64,000 nucleotides of DNA from JAJKIV01 sp036741775 (GCA_036741775.1 DAINRQ010000027.1:1-64000), one strand, 5' to 3'. Shown: positions 15,903 to 26,826, counted from the first letter of the stretch. Notes: generated by a model from the sequence alone, not told the origin. Numbers and translations are program-made.

Positions 15903-17720
15903 CTACGGCGTTCTGACTGAATCTCCTGGGGCTGTCTCTCCTTTGCAGAATACCTCGACCTGCTTGGCCGAGATGGGCTGCAGCTGGGTGAGGTAGTCCT
16001 GGTACTGCTTCACCGCTTCGGCCGCGACCTCCGCAGCGGCGGCGAGGCTCGGTTGAGCCACCGAGATCATGTCGAAGCCAAGGCGGCTCAGCTCGCAGTC
16101 CTTTGTTTTCGGCGCTTCCGTGGCCGCGCTGTGCGCGACCGAGAACGCCGTAACGCCCATGAGGAGCTTCGCGTTCGGAGATGTTCGGACGCTGTCGGCG
16201 AGGGCGACGAAGCGCATCGCGAGCAGAAAGTCAGGGCGCGCCTTCGTGCTGTTCGCGGCACGATAGAGCTGGTTTCCGCGCGAGAGCGCGAACTGGGCGA
16301 TGAGCGTGCTGTCCTCACCGACGTCGAGCGCGCGCCGAAGCGTCGCGTAGGCGCTGTCGTTCTGACCAAGCTCCGCCTGCGCACGCGCGAGCTGCAAGTG
16401 CCCGTGCTCGATGGTCGAGTCGAGCGCGAGCGCCGCACGCATGGCGTCGACCGACTCTTCGGCCCTCCCGCGCGTCTTGAGGTCCTGCGCCTGCATGACC
16501 TTGAATTCCGCGTTCTGCGGAAACGCCTCGAGCCCTCTGGCCAGACCGTCCACGGCCTCGCCGCGCACCAGTTGGACGTAGAGCGAGAAGAGCCGCTGAT
16601 CCTTCGGGAACGTCTGGAGCCCGCGAGCGGCTACTTCGACGGCGCGCACGGCCTCGTCGTTGGACTTGTAGGCCGTCGCCAGTCGCAACAGGAACGTCGA
16701 GTCCTTCGCTGAGAGCGAGTCGGTGGCGAGCAGAATGCCCCCGATGCGGCTCGCCTCCTTCCATTTCCGGTTCGCGAACAGTACCTGCCAGCGAAGCCGC
16801 ATGAGCCCTATGTGGTCCGGCGCCGCCTCGGAGAGCCGCGAGACCAGCGGTTCCGCGCGCGGTGCGTTCCCGCCGAACAGGAGCGATGACACGACGCGCT
16901 CGCCCAGATCGATGTCCATCGTGTCGACGCGCGCGAGGCGAAGCCACATCTCGGCCGCGCGTTCCTTCATCTTCATTCCGTCGTACGCCTGCGCCGCGCC
17001 CTCGATGGCGTGAAAGCTCGACGAGTCCACGCGCATCATGTCCCCCGCGACCATCAATACCGAGTCCGCGGGCGTCCCGACATAGAGGTAGGCGGCGAGC
17101 AGGCAACGGCGCGCGAGCGTCGATCGCGCGTAGGACCGGACTCCCTCGCGCGCGGCCTCGATGGCTTGCCTGCCCTTGCCTTCGCGAATGAAGTTCTCGC
17201 ACCGCCGCTGGGGTACGAGCTGGCGGCGAGCCTCCACGACCGCAGCCGCCATCCGCGCCGCCGCGCGGTCGGCGTTGCCGTCAACGACATCGGGGAGCGG
17301 CTGCTGCATGCGGACGTCGCGCGCGAGGATGAGCCGCGCGGTCACGCGAATCCCGTTCGGCGTCTTGTCGACGGTGCCCATGAGGTACTCGTCCGCGCGC
17401 AGGAAGCGCGAGAGCGCGCGGACCTGCGAGAGATCCGGCACGTGGTCCGCGCTGAATCCGGCGTTGAAGAGCGCGGTCACCATCGATCGTTCGTCGATCA
17501 CGTCGAGCTCGCGCTTGTTCGTGGATTTCTCCACGCGCTTGCGGATCTCGTCGGCGACACTGTTCCCGAGCTTGCGGTCGGCGCTCTTGAACGGCGCGAC
17601 CAGCATGCCCTGTTGCGTGAACTCCTGTGCGCGGAGCGGATGCAGCGCAGGCGCCAGCGTCACGAGGACGGCAAGGACGGCGCTCCGAGCGAGCGTCAAG
17701 TGACAGCGAACCAACGCCAC
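15903..17720 (-). CDS. Exported TPR-rich protein with CsgG/FlgO-like N-terminal domain
   Basis: A 605-residue protein. I start at GTG 17720, which has CAGGAG ten bases upstream; the frame is open further but crosses the promoter repeats. A signal peptide runs over residues 1-32 (LARSAVLAVLVTLAPALHPLRAQ). Residues about 35-175 (MLVAPFKSADRKLGNSVADEIRKRVEK...DEYLMGTV) resemble the domain of exported proteins that combine a CsgG/FlgO-like fold with repeats. The remainder is a run of tetratricopeptide-like helices (for example ARAQAELGQNDSAYATLRRALDVG). It is probably a periplasmic or outer-membrane scaffold. It lies between the beta-glucan synthase and the glycogen block but has its own promoter region. 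Function unknown. Confidence 0.72.
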   Translation of the reverse strand: MALVRCHLTLARSAVLAVLVTLAPALHPLRAQEFTQQGMLVAPFKSADRKLGNSVADEIRKRVEKSTNKRELDVIDERSMVTALFNAGFSADHVPDLSQVRALSRFLRADEYLMGTVDKTPNGIRVTARLILARDVRMQQPLPDVVDGNADRAAARMAAAVVEARRQLVPQRRCENFIREGKGRQAIEAAREGVRSYARSTLARRCLLAAYLYVGTPADSVLMVAGDMMRVDSSSFHAIEGAAQAYDGMKMKERAAEMWLRLARVDTMDIDLGERVVSSLLFGGNAPRAEPLVSRLSEAAPDHIGLMRLRWQVLFANRKWKEASRIGGILLATDSLSAKDSTFLLRLATAYKSNDEAVRAVEVAARGLQTFPKDQRLFSLYVQLVRGEAVDGLARGLEAFPQNAEFKVMQAQDLKTRGRAEESVDAMRAALALDSTIEHGHLQLARAQAELGQNDSAYATLRRALDVGEDSTLIAQFALSRGNQLYRAANSTKARPDFLLAMRFVALADSVRTSPNAKLLMGVTAFSVAHSAATEAPKTKDCELSRLGFDMISVAQPSLAAAAEVAAEAVKQYQDYLTQLQPISAKQVEVFCKGETAPGDSVRTP

Positions 17721-17785
17721 TACGTGGAATCTCCTGAATACGTGGGACGGCCGCTGCAGCGCTGGCGGCGGGTAAAGCCGAAGCG

Positions 17786-17851
17786 AAATCGCCGGAGGAC
17801 CGGAGGTTGTCAACCAAACGACAAATCGCCGGCGGACCTGACGTTGTCAAC
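17786..17851 (-). promoter_or_regulatory. Tandemly duplicated promoter-like repeat upstream of the TPR gene
   Basis: Two 29-base direct repeats (17786-17814 and 17823-17851, 26 of 29 positions identical, 37 bases apart) lie 66-131 bases upstream of the TPR gene. On the reverse strand each carries a perfect TTGACA followed by a 17-base spacer and GATTTG or GATTTC. Each repeat could serve as a promoter with a weak -10, or the pair could be a duplicated operator. Confidence 0.5.
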
Positions 17852-17932
17852 GAGGGGACTGGTACCTGATAATCATACCGGGTGTGTCGGCACGACCCTC
17901 AGGGCGAGGGCAAACGGCTCGTCACAAAGGCT

Positions 17933-20900
17933 TCACCGCGCCAGTACCACTTCCACCTCGTGACGCCGACCATCGTCCGCGAGCGGCACGCTGAGGTCGG
18001 GCCGGTCGACGCCGTCCACCGTGACCCGAGCGACCTCGCGGCCGACGCCGAGGCCGCTCCGTACGGTGATTGAGTAGGTGGAAGAGCCGTGACGATACTC
18101 GATCGCGTACTCGCGCCAGCTGCGCGGAATGCACGGCTCGAAGGTCAGCGTATCGCCTCGACGAGCGAAGCCGAGAATGGTCTCGAGCCCCACGCGGTAC
18201 AGCCACGATGCCGACCCGGTGTACCACGTCCATCCCCCGCGACCGAGGTGCCCCTCGGCCGTATAGACGTCCGCAGCAACAACGTAGGGCTCCACCTTAT
18301 ACCGCTCGACATCCGCCGGGGTCACCGCGTGCGTCAACGGGTTGATGATCTGGTAGAGCTCGAATGCCTTGTCACCGTCCCCCTGGAACGCCGTGGCCAG
18401 CACCGCCCAGAGCGCGGCATGCGTGTATTGCGCACCGTTTTCGCGGACGCCGGGCAGATACCCCTTGATGTAGCCCGGGTCGTGGGGCGTCTTATCGAAT
18501 GCCGGCGTGAGCAGTTGGATCAGTCGCGCGTCGCGCTGCACGAGGTGCCTGTCGAGCGCCGCCATGGCGCGATCCTGCTTGTTCGGATCACCAGCGTCGG
18601 AAATGACGCTCCAGCTCTGCGCGATCGAGTCGATCTTGCATTCGTCGTTCTCCGCCGAGCCTAACGGCGTCCCGTCGTCGAAGTAGGCGCGGCGATACCA
18701 GGCACCGTCCCAAGCCTGCTCGTTCGCCGCGCGTGCGTACGTCTCGGCCGTCGCGCGGAGCTCGAGCGCGGAGACTCCGTCTCCGCGGCTGTCGCAGTGG
18801 TCGGCGAAGGCGCGCAGCGTGTCGTTCAGGAACCAGGCGAGCCACACGCTCTCTCCACGCCCCTCGATGCCTACCCGATTCATTCCGTCGTTCCAGTCGC
18901 CGACGCCGATGAGCGGGAGCCCGTGCACGCCGGCCGTGCACGCGTGCCGGAGCGCGCGCAGACAGTGCTCGTAGATCGTTCCCTCGTCCGGAGCGACCGT
19001 GGGCAGCTCGTAGACCTCGTGCTCGTGCGGCTCGAGCGGCCGCATCTCGAGGAAGGGGACGACCTCGTCGAGCACGGTATCGTCGCCCGTCGTGCGCACG
19101 TAATGGTCGACGACGTACGGGAGCCAGACGAGGTCGTCGGAGAACCGGGTCCGCGTGCCGCGGCCGGAGTGCGGGTGCCACCAGTGCTGGACGTCGCCTT
19201 CGACGAACTGGCGCGACGCGGCACGGACGATATGCTCTCGGGCAATGGCCGGGTCGTGGTAGACGAACGCCATCACGTCCTGCAGCTGGTCGCGGAACCC
19301 GTACGCGCCGCTGGACTGGTAGAACGCCGACCGCGCCCACATGCGGCACGAGAGCGCCTGATAGAGCGCCCACCGATTGATCATGGCGTCGAACAGCGGC
19401 TCCGGCGTCTTGACGGTGATCGTCGTTAGGCGCCGCTGCCAGTCGTCGAGAGTCTCCTGGACTGCCGCCGACGCCGCCGAGGTGGCGCCGTACCGAGCGA
19501 CGTAACCGCGCACCTCATCGCTGCTTCGCGCGGCGCCGAGCAGCACGACCACGTCGCGCGATTCGTTCGGGGCGAGCGAGAGCTTCGTCTGCAGCACCGC
19601 GCACGGATCGAGGGCGGCGCCGGTCGCCTCCTCGAGCAACACGTCCGACTCGAGCGCGGCGGGCGACGCGAGGTCGCGGTTGCGCCCGATGAACTCGCGT
19701 CGATCGGCCGTATAGCCGCTCAGCGGCTCACTCATCCAGCTGAACGCGATGCGATCGGCGAAGCTCGCGTCGAAAGGGTTGCGTGCCAGAATCGCTCGCG
19801 CGCCACGGTCGAATTCGGTGACGACCTGGTGCTGGGTGTGCTCGCGCATCACACCGAGGGCCCATTCGACGAAGCTCGTGAGCACGAGCGAGGCGGGCGT
19901 TGCGCCGCGGTTGGTCAGCCGCAACCGAGTGATTTTCACGGGATCGCCGGGTGCCATCGCCATCGTCAGCTCCGACGCAATGGCGCCTCGCTCGAGCCTG
20001 AACGTGGTAAAGCCCGCGCCGTGAATCACCTCGTATTCGTCACTGGTGGCGCCGAGCGCGGGGGTCGGTGACCAGAGAGCACCCGTGGCATCCTGCAGAT
20101 AGAGGATCTCCGTCGCCGGGTCGCTGACCGGATCGTTGTACCACGGCGTCAAGCGGAAGAAGTAGCTGTTTTCCACCCAGGCGAACCCTCCGCCGCGCTC
20201 GGTTACGACGAAGCCGGCCGACGGATTCGCGACGACGTTGCACCAGGGAGCGGGCGGCAATGCGCCGGCTCCGAGCCGAATTGCGTAGTCGAGGGTTTGG
20301 GTCAGCCCGTGCTGGAGCGTAGGGCCGGGCACACGGCGCTGCGGCGCCTTCCTCGGTGCGAGCCCGGAGGTATTGCTGTCGCCCGCGTTGCCGTTGGATC
20401 CGCGCCGGAAATCCGGGAGCTCGAAGCTTTCGGCGAGGTCGAGCGCGGCGTCACGCGCGTACGCGGCCGCGCGCGCGAGAACGCTCACCGACCGGTCGCC
20501 ATCGGTCGCCGGGGCGGCGCCCATGTCCCATGACGCCAGGCCCGAGTCGCGGTTCGAGAACACAGACAATCGCCGCGGGCGTTCCGGCTCGTCAGGGGCA
20601 CGCTCACGAACCTCCGGCACATCGAGCGCGCGTCCAAGCCCGAGCCCGTCGCAGAGCACGTGAACCCGCGCCGTCGCGCGCAACAGACGGAGCACTGGCG
20701 GCGCGAGCGTGTCCGCGCGCCGGATGAACACGCCGCCCGACTTATCCGCCAGATGCGTCTCGCTCGACCCCATGACCGTGGCGAGCAGCTGATCGGCGAG
20801 TTCCTGCTGGTACGACGGCGCGCGCGTAATGAGAAACACGAGATCGACCGTCATGCCCTTGAGGCGCCAGTACTGATGCGCGCGCAGGAGCTGGCGCACC

Positions 20901-23900
20901 GTGGGCAGGCCTTCGGCCGACTCGATGGCCGCGAGCATGATAGGCCAGTCGCCCGATAGCCCGATCGTCCACAGCTCGCGCTGGCCGAGGCGGTTCTCAC
21001 GAATCTCCTGCTCGGTGGTCCGCATGGGCGGGTTCGAGTAGAAGAGATGGCCGGCGATCTGCTGGAAGAGCGCCGCGTCCGACGGCGTGATGCCGAGGTC
21101 GCGCAGCTCCACCTGCGTACGCGTCCACGACAGGTCGAGCGCGCGTTGGGCGCTGTACGGTTGGCGATAGAGGTCGGCCAGCTCCACCGCACGGTCCCGC
21201 GTTTCAGCGACGAGCGTCGTGAACGCAATGCGAGCCGATTGGCCGGGGGCGATACGGACCCGCACGCGTAGCGAGAAGATCGGGTCGAGCACCGCACCGG
21301 CAGTTCCGCTCAGCGACACGCCGCCGTCCAGGGCGGCGGGATGCCGCACCGAGCGGCCGCGGCCGACGAACCGCGCGCGGTCAGTCTCGAACGCGACGTC
21401 CCCGACGAGCTCCGGCCCCACGGCGGCGACGTGCGCGAGCCACCGCCGCGGCTCCCCGCTCGCGCGCGGCCGCCGCGACGCGAGGATCGCGCGCTCGGAC
21501 GCGCACCACTCGGTCTCGACGAACAGGTTCGCGAACGCCGGGTGCGCCCTGTCCGCATCCTGCGGCGCGAGGACGATCTCGCCGTAGCTCGTGAGCTCGA
21601 TCTCGCGCTCCACGCTCGAGTGATTCAGCAGCGTCACGCGCCGCACCTCGGCCATGTCGTCCGAGACGACCGTGAGCTCGAGCCGCGTCTCGATATCGCC
21701 ATCGCGGCGCTCGAACGAGATGCGATCGGTCGCGAATGCCGCGCGGTACCAGTCCGCGCGCTTGCCCACTGGCTGGTGTGTCGCCGACCACACCTCGCCG
21801 CTCGTCAGGTCGCGGAGGTAGCACCACTGACCGTAGTCGTCGCGCGTGCCGTCGGCCCGCCACCGCGTGATCGCGAGCTGCTCGTAGCGGCTGTAACCAG
21901 AGCCGGCATTGCTCACCATCACGGTGTACGGCAGGCTCGCGAGCAGACCGACGCGCGGCTGCGGCGTGTCCGCAGTTTCGATGAGCCTCACCGCCGGCTT
22001 CTCGGTCTCGGTGGGGATGCGTCCCCCGTCGACGTCACTCTCCTGCGGCTCCTGCAAGACCAGCCGCCGCGGGATGCGCTCGTGGAGCACGAGCTCGACT
22101 GCCCGGGCAAGCGGTTCACTGTGGAAGCGACGCTGCCAGAGGTGATCCGCCAGCGCGTTCGCGAGCGCGACGAAACTCATGCCGATGTGGTGCGCCATGT
22201 ACGCGCCAACCACCGCTTTGGTCGAACCGGGCTCGGGACGCGTGTAGTCCACGGCATCGCGGAAGCCGTAGGGGCCTAACGCGCCCTCACGCTCGAGCAC
22301 GGCAAAGTTGCGCATCGCCTCGTGCGGCTCGACCAGCAGTACGAGCGCCGTCGCGTACGGCGCGATCACGAGGTCCTTGCCGAGGCCGCGCTTGAGCGCC
22401 AGCTCCGGGACGCCGAACGCACGATACTGGTACGTCAGATGCCGGTCGCGGACGTTGTACGCCGACTCGGAGATCCCCCACGGCACCGACCGCTCGCTCG
22501 CGTACTCGATGTGACGCCGAACTGCCCCGCGGTACGTCTGGTCCAGCAGCGTGTACGGGAACGAGCGCATCACGAGGAGCGGCATGAGGTACTCGAACAC
22601 GCTGCCGCTCCACGAGACGAGCGCGGTGGACCGCGACGACGTCGTCAGGGATCGGCCGAGGCGGAACCAGTGCTCGACCGGGACGTCGTCCTTCGCGATC
22701 GCCACGAAGCTCGCCAGACGCGCCTCGGACGCCAGGAGGTCATAGTACGAGTTGTCGAGCGTCGCCGAGTCGGCGTTGTAGCCGATCGCGAAGAGCTTGC
22801 GCCGCGTGTCGTAAAGAAACGAGAAGTCCATCTCGAGCACGTAGCGCTGGGCGGTGAGCGCGATCGCGCCGAGCCGCTCCACACGATCCTGAACGACGTT
22901 ACTGGTGGTTGCCGCTTCACGCGGGGCCTGGTCAGCGGCCGCACCGAGCAGCGCGCGCTCGGTGCGGTGCCGCTCGACGAGCACTGCGATCCACACGAGC
23001 CACTCGCGCGCTTCCGGGGCATCCTTCGCCTGGAACCCCGCGGCGTTGAGCGTCGCTTCCGCGCCGGCAAGCGCCTTCGCGACCCGATCGAGGACCGCGT
23101 CGATCGTGAGCGTGTCAGCCGAGATCTCGGCGCGCGTCGCCCGGACCGTGGCTGCGGCCGTGCGGACGGCCTGCCATCGCACGGGATCACCCACACGCCC
23201 CGAGCTCGCCGTGTCGGCAAACGCGTCGTGAGCGATCGACAGCGCCGCGCGCAACACCTCGGCGATGGCGGTGCTCCGGCGCGGCGTGTCGACGATCTCG
23301 CGACACGCCTGCTTGAGCGCGACCATGTGCCCCGCGAGGTTGCCGCTGTCGACGGTGGAGATGTACGCAGGCTGCAGGACCTCCAACGTCTCGAGGTCGT
23401 ACCAGTTATAGAAGTGACCTCGGAAGCGACGCATGCGCTCGAGCGTCCGGAACACCTGCTCGAGCCGCTCGACCAGCTCGCCGCCCGTGACGAGGCCGAG
23501 GTCGTACGCGCTCGCCACGCCGAGGATCTGGAGGCCGATGTTCGTCGGTGACGTTCGAAGCGCGACCACCGGCTCCGGCGTCTCCTGAAAATTGTCCGGA
23601 GCGAGCCACTGCGTTCCCTCACTGACGAACCGCTCGAAGAATCGCCAGTGCAGAATCGCGTACCGGAGCGCGCGCTGCCGCTCGCTCGCGCCAAGTCGGA
23701 GCTCGCGACGCAGCGCGGGCGCACTGAGGGAATGCGCGATCCCGGGGCTCACGGCCCAGAGGATGAGCAGCGGGAGCGGCGTGAGGAGCGTCGGCAGGTG
23801 GACCAAGAGGCCCGTGCCGGTCGCCGCCGCACGCGCCCAGGCCACGAGCGCGACCAGAATCGCGACGACGCCGGTCACGACTTCGGCGGGCATCATGCGC

Positions 23901-26767
23901 CGCCACACCTCGCGCCGACTCTGCGACGTCACGCGCTCCACCTGTGACGCGGTCTGCCATTCCAGGAGGTGGCGTTTCGTGAAGAAGAGCCGGCCGAGCG
24001 TCCGCACGATCGCGTCAGCGGACACGACAGCTTGATGCGGCAGGAACGCCACCGTCAGCGCGAACTGCTGGACGCTCGTAACGGCGTCGCGCCACACGGC
24101 CGCGTAGTACGCGAAGAGCGACTTGTCGATCGGCGGGCGCGACAATGCCAGCGTTAGGCTGAACGCCGCCGGGAACGCGACGACCGCGAGCACCACCAAT
24201 GTCCACTGCAGCGGCGACCCGGGCAGCACTGTCCAGCCGAGCACGAGCAGGAGCAGGTGGAAGATCTCGAGGGTGCTGCGCCGCAGGTTGTCGAAGATCT
24301 TCCACCGCGAGATGGCGGAGAGCCGGTTCGGGCTCGGCCGCCCATCCGGGCCCGGTACGGCACCCCCGATCCAGCGCAGAATCTGCCAGTCACCGCGAAT
24401 CCACCGATGCTTCCGACGCGTGAACGTCAGGTACCGCGTCGGATAGTCATCGAACATCTCGACGTCGGTGACCAACCCGGCGCGCGCGTAGGTGCCCTCG
24501 ATGAGGTCGTGGCTCAGGAGCGCGTTCTCGGCGAATCTGCCCTGGGTCGCTTGTTCGAAGGCGTCGACGTCGTAGATCCCCTTCCCCGTGTAGGACCCTT
24601 CGCCGAACAGGTCCTGGTACACGTCGGAGACCGCCGTCGTGTACGGGTCGACGCCCGGGTGCCCCGAGTGGATCGTCGCGAACTTCGAGCGGTACGCGCT
24701 CGTGAGCGACACACCGACTCGCGGCTGCAGAATGCCATAGCCGTCGACCACGCGGCCGCGCTCGGGATCGAAGACGGGGCGGTTCAGCGGATGCGCCATC
24801 GCGCCGACGAGCAGTTGGGCCGCGTCGGGCGGCAACACCGTGTCGGAGTCGAGCGTAATCACCAGCTTGACGTCGAACAGCCGCGCCGGGTCGCCGATAA
24901 TGTGCGAAAATGCGTCGCGGGCGCCGCCGCGAATGAACTGGTTGAACTGGGCGAGCTTGCCCCGTTTGCGTTCCCACGCCATCCACACGCCTTCGGATTC
25001 GTTCCAGCGGCGCGGTCGGTGGAAGAGGTGGAACGTGGGATCGCCCGGTCTCGCGTACTTCGCGTTCAGCGTCGCGATTCCATCGCTCGCGGCGGCGAGG
25101 ATCGCCTCGTCGTCAGGGCGTGTTTCGGTCGGCGCATCCGGGAAGTCGGTGAGCAACGCGAAGTGAAGACGGGGATCCCGGTTGGCGAGGAACTGTACTT
25201 CGAGATGCTCTACCGCCTCGCGGACCGACTCGACGCTTCCGATGAGCGTCGGGACCACCACGGCGGTGCGCCACTCGGGCGGAATTCCGTGCTCGCGGAA
25301 CTCGAGCTTCGGAATGAGGCGAGGTCGGAGCAGCAGCGTGACGAGCTGATTGACGGCATTCACCGCGATCTCGCTCGCCGGCACGAGCCCGACGATGAGC
25401 AGCAACAGCGTGCCACCGATGCCGATCGGTCCCGCCAACGAGAAGAGCGCCGCGAGCGCGGCGAGCGCGATGAGAGTAATCGCCGGGAAGTACACCGCGT
25501 TGGGATGCCGAACGACTGCGCGATGCAGGCGCTCGCCCCAACGCGGACGGTATCCGACCGCAGCCTCGAGCTCGGTGAGCCCCTCATCGATGAGCCAGTA
25601 GCCGACATGTCGCCGGCGCCGCGCGGGTCCTTCCAAGGGCTGACGGCGGGCGAGCGTCACGGCGAGCTCGGCGACCGCGGCCTCGTTACGCTCCGTTCGT
25701 TTCGCGAGCCGCTCGACCACGTGACGGTACCGGTCGCGTGCGTTGAACGTCATGAGCGGGTAGTCGCCCGACGGGTCGGCGCGCAGCACGCGCTCGATGG
25801 CGCTCTGCGATTCGACGAAGCTGTTCCAGTCGAGCCGCGCGATCGTACGGAGACTGGTGATGCTGTTGGCGATTGTGACGCGCGTGAGCGCCGCCCGCTG
25901 GTTCGTGCGAGCGACGGCCTCCTCGGCGCTCATGAGGTCTTCGCCGATCCACTGCTCGAGCCACACGAGCGGCGTGAACGTCGCTTGATAGTTCCGGATC
26001 TGCGACAGGAAGCGAGCGACGAAAATGGCCGACAGCTTCGGCGTGTGATCGACGAAATCGTGTAGCGCGGCGGCGAGTGCCTTCGGGCCTTCCTCGCTCG
26101 CGGCACGAAGCCGCTCGGCCGCCGCGTCGGCGTCGCGAACCTCGTCGAGACGCGACACCGTCCGGCGCGTCATGCGGCGGATGTTCTCGATGAGCCCGAG
26201 GCGCAGCATCGCGGGGATGGCCCACAGCTCGCCGATCTTGAGCGGCGTGACGCTCTGGAACTCGCGGATGAAGAGTTCCGTGTTCGCGAGGTCGAGGTGT
26301 CCCTCGGTGTGCGCGATCAGCTCGATCGCGATCTCGTAGACGCGAGGGAAACGCGCGAGCGGGCCCGTGGAGAGCTCAGGCAGTTCCCGATAGTACCCGC
26401 GAGGCAGCGTCGCGCGGATCTCGCGGATGTGCTCCTCGACTGTATAGAAGTTGTCGAGGAGCCACTCGCCGGCCGGGCTGACATCGATGCCGTCGTCCGC
26501 CGCGTCGCCGAGAACGTCGCGGGCCTCGAGAAGAATGTCGTAGGTCTCCTCGAGTCGCTCGAGCAGCGGGACCCTGCGTTGCGTCCGCGCCGGCGTTCGC
26601 ACCCGCTGGCGGCGCGCGAGCGCGCGCGCGTGCTCGGCAAGGCGTTCGGCACCAAGCAGCTCGCCGCGAATAGGGCCGACGAGCCGATCCTTGGAGCCGT
26701 TCTTGGCGCGCGTGAGCAAGCGCGCGAGGAGTCCTGTTCTTCTCGCGGGGGGTGTGCTGGTGGCCAC
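17933..26767 (-). CDS. ndvB: Cyclic beta-1,2-glucan synthase (GT84 + glycoamylase-like + GH94 modules)
   Basis: A 2944-residue giant with the full NdvB/ChvB layout. Residues 1-420 form a helical cytoplasmic N-terminus. Membrane segments lie about 424-480. The GT84 glycosyltransferase core spans about 500-800, with D640-S-D642 in ITLDSDTVLPP and RKHRWIRGDW near 786. More membrane segments lie about 830-880 and 960-1010. A glycoamylase-like domain spans about 1300-1540 (YNADSATLDNSYYDLLASEAR). Two GH94-like phosphorylase/lyase modules fill about 1600-2940, with GDWNDGMNRVG in the second. Family role: it polymerises UDP-glucose into beta-1,2-glucan, adjusts chain length, and in NdvB cyclises the product for the periplasm. 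No frameshift is seen. Whether the product is cyclic or linear cannot be told from sequence. Confidence 0.9.
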   Translation of the reverse strand: MATSTPPARRTGLLARLLTRAKNGSKDRLVGPIRGELLGAERLAEHARALARRQRVRTPARTQRRVPLLERLEETYDILLEARDVLGDAADDGIDVSPAGEWLLDNFYTVEEHIREIRATLPRGYYRELPELSTGPLARFPRVYEIAIELIAHTEGHLDLANTELFIREFQSVTPLKIGELWAIPAMLRLGLIENIRRMTRRTVSRLDEVRDADAAAERLRAASEEGPKALAAALHDFVDHTPKLSAIFVARFLSQIRNYQATFTPLVWLEQWIGEDLMSAEEAVARTNQRAALTRVTIANSITSLRTIARLDWNSFVESQSAIERVLRADPSGDYPLMTFNARDRYRHVVERLAKRTERNEAAVAELAVTLARRQPLEGPARRRRHVGYWLIDEGLTELEAAVGYRPRWGERLHRAVVRHPNAVYFPAITLIALAALAALFSLAGPIGIGGTLLLLIVGLVPASEIAVNAVNQLVTLLLRPRLIPKLEFREHGIPPEWRTAVVVPTLIGSVESVREAVEHLEVQFLANRDPRLHFALLTDFPDAPTETRPDDEAILAAASDGIATLNAKYARPGDPTFHLFHRPRRWNESEGVWMAWERKRGKLAQFNQFIRGGARDAFSHIIGDPARLFDVKLVITLDSDTVLPPDAAQLLVGAMAHPLNRPVFDPERGRVVDGYGILQPRVGVSLTSAYRSKFATIHSGHPGVDPYTTAVSDVYQDLFGEGSYTGKGIYDVDAFEQATQGRFAENALLSHDLIEGTYARAGLVTDVEMFDDYPTRYLTFTRRKHRWIRGDWQILRWIGGAVPGPDGRPSPNRLSAISRWKIFDNLRRSTLEIFHLLLLVLGWTVLPGSPLQWTLVVLAVVAFPAAFSLTLALSRPPIDKSLFAYYAAVWRDAVTSVQQFALTVAFLPHQAVVSADAIVRTLGRLFFTKRHLLEWQTASQVERVTSQSRREVWRRMMPAEVVTGVVAILVALVAWARAAATGTGLLVHLPTLLTPLPLLILWAVSPGIAHSLSAPALRRELRLGASERQRALRYAILHWRFFERFVSEGTQWLAPDNFQETPEPVVALRTSPTNIGLQILGVASAYDLGLVTGGELVERLEQVFRTLERMRRFRGHFYNWYDLETLEVLQPAYISTVDSGNLAGHMVALKQACREIVDTPRRSTAIAEVLRAALSIAHDAFADTASSGRVGDPVRWQAVRTAAATVRATRAEISADTLTIDAVLDRVAKALAGAEATLNAAGFQAKDAPEAREWLVWIAVLVERHRTERALLGAAADQAPREAATTSNVVQDRVERLGAIALTAQRYVLEMDFSFLYDTRRKLFAIGYNADSATLDNSYYDLLASEARLASFVAIAKDDVPVEHWFRLGRSLTTSSRSTALVSWSGSVFEYLMPLLVMRSFPYTLLDQTYRGAVRRHIEYASERSVPWGISESAYNVRDRHLTYQYRAFGVPELALKRGLGKDLVIAPYATALVLLVEPHEAMRNFAVLEREGALGPYGFRDAVDYTRPEPGSTKAVVGAYMAHHIGMSFVALANALADHLWQRRFHSEPLARAVELVLHERIPRRLVLQEPQESDVDGGRIPTETEKPAVRLIETADTPQPRVGLLASLPYTVMVSNAGSGYSRYEQLAITRWRADGTRDDYGQWCYLRDLTSGEVWSATHQPVGKRADWYRAAFATDRISFERRDGDIETRLELTVVSDDMAEVRRVTLLNHSSVEREIELTSYGEIVLAPQDADRAHPAFANLFVETEWCASERAILASRRPRASGEPRRWLAHVAAVGPELVGDVAFETDRARFVGRGRSVRHPAALDGGVSLSGTAGAVLDPIFSLRVRVRIAPGQSARIAFTTLVAETRDRAVELADLYRQPYSAQRALDLSWTRTQVELRDLGITPSDAALFQQIAGHLFYSNPPMRTTEQEIRENRLGQRELWTIGLSGDWPIMLAAIESAEGLPTVRQLLRAHQYWRLKGMTVDLVFLITRAPSYQQELADQLLATVMGSSETHLADKSGGVFIRRADTLAPPVLRLLRATARVHVLCDGLGLGRALDVPEVRERAPDEPERPRRLSVFSNRDSGLASWDMGAAPATDGDRSVSVLARAAAYARDAALDLAESFELPDFRRGSNGNAGDSNTSGLAPRKAPQRRVPGPTLQHGLTQTLDYAIRLGAGALPPAPWCNVVANPSAGFVVTERGGGFAWVENSYFFRLTPWYNDPVSDPATEILYLQDATGALWSPTPALGATSDEYEVIHGAGFTTFRLERGAIASELTMAMAPGDPVKITRLRLTNRGATPASLVLTSFVEWALGVMREHTQHQVVTEFDRGARAILARNPFDASFADRIAFSWMSEPLSGYTADRREFIGRNRDLASPAALESDVLLEEATGAALDPCAVLQTKLSLAPNESRDVVVLLGAARSSDEVRGYVARYGATSAASAAVQETLDDWQRRLTTITVKTPEPLFDAMINRWALYQALSCRMWARSAFYQSSGAYGFRDQLQDVMAFVYHDPAIAREHIVRAASRQFVEGDVQHWWHPHSGRGTRTRFSDDLVWLPYVVDHYVRTTGDDTVLDEVVPFLEMRPLEPHEHEVYELPTVAPDEGTIYEHCLRALRHACTAGVHGLPLIGVGDWNDGMNRVGIEGRGESVWLAWFLNDTLRAFADHCDSRGDGVSALELRATAETYARAANEQAWDGAWYRRAYFDDGTPLGSAENDECKIDSIAQSWSVISDAGDPNKQDRAMAALDRHLVQRDARLIQLLTPAFDKTPHDPGYIKGYLPGVRENGAQYTHAALWAVLATAFQGDGDKAFELYQIINPLTHAVTPADVERYKVEPYVVAADVYTAEGHLGRGGWTWYTGSASWLYRVGLETILGFARRGDTLTFEPCIPRSWREYAIEYRHGSSTYSITVRSGLGVGREVARVTVDGVDRPDLSVPLADDGRRHEVEVVLAR

Positions 26768-26826
26768 GATCCAATCAGCTAGGTCGTCGTGCGGCGTACC
26801 TTAGCAGTAAGTGGGCCGGAAAACTA

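Noticed and set aside
24257..26065. 602-codon open frame opposite the beta-glucan synthase
   Set aside because: Antisense shadow; composition is Arg/Glu-rich and there is no ribosome-binding site or motif.
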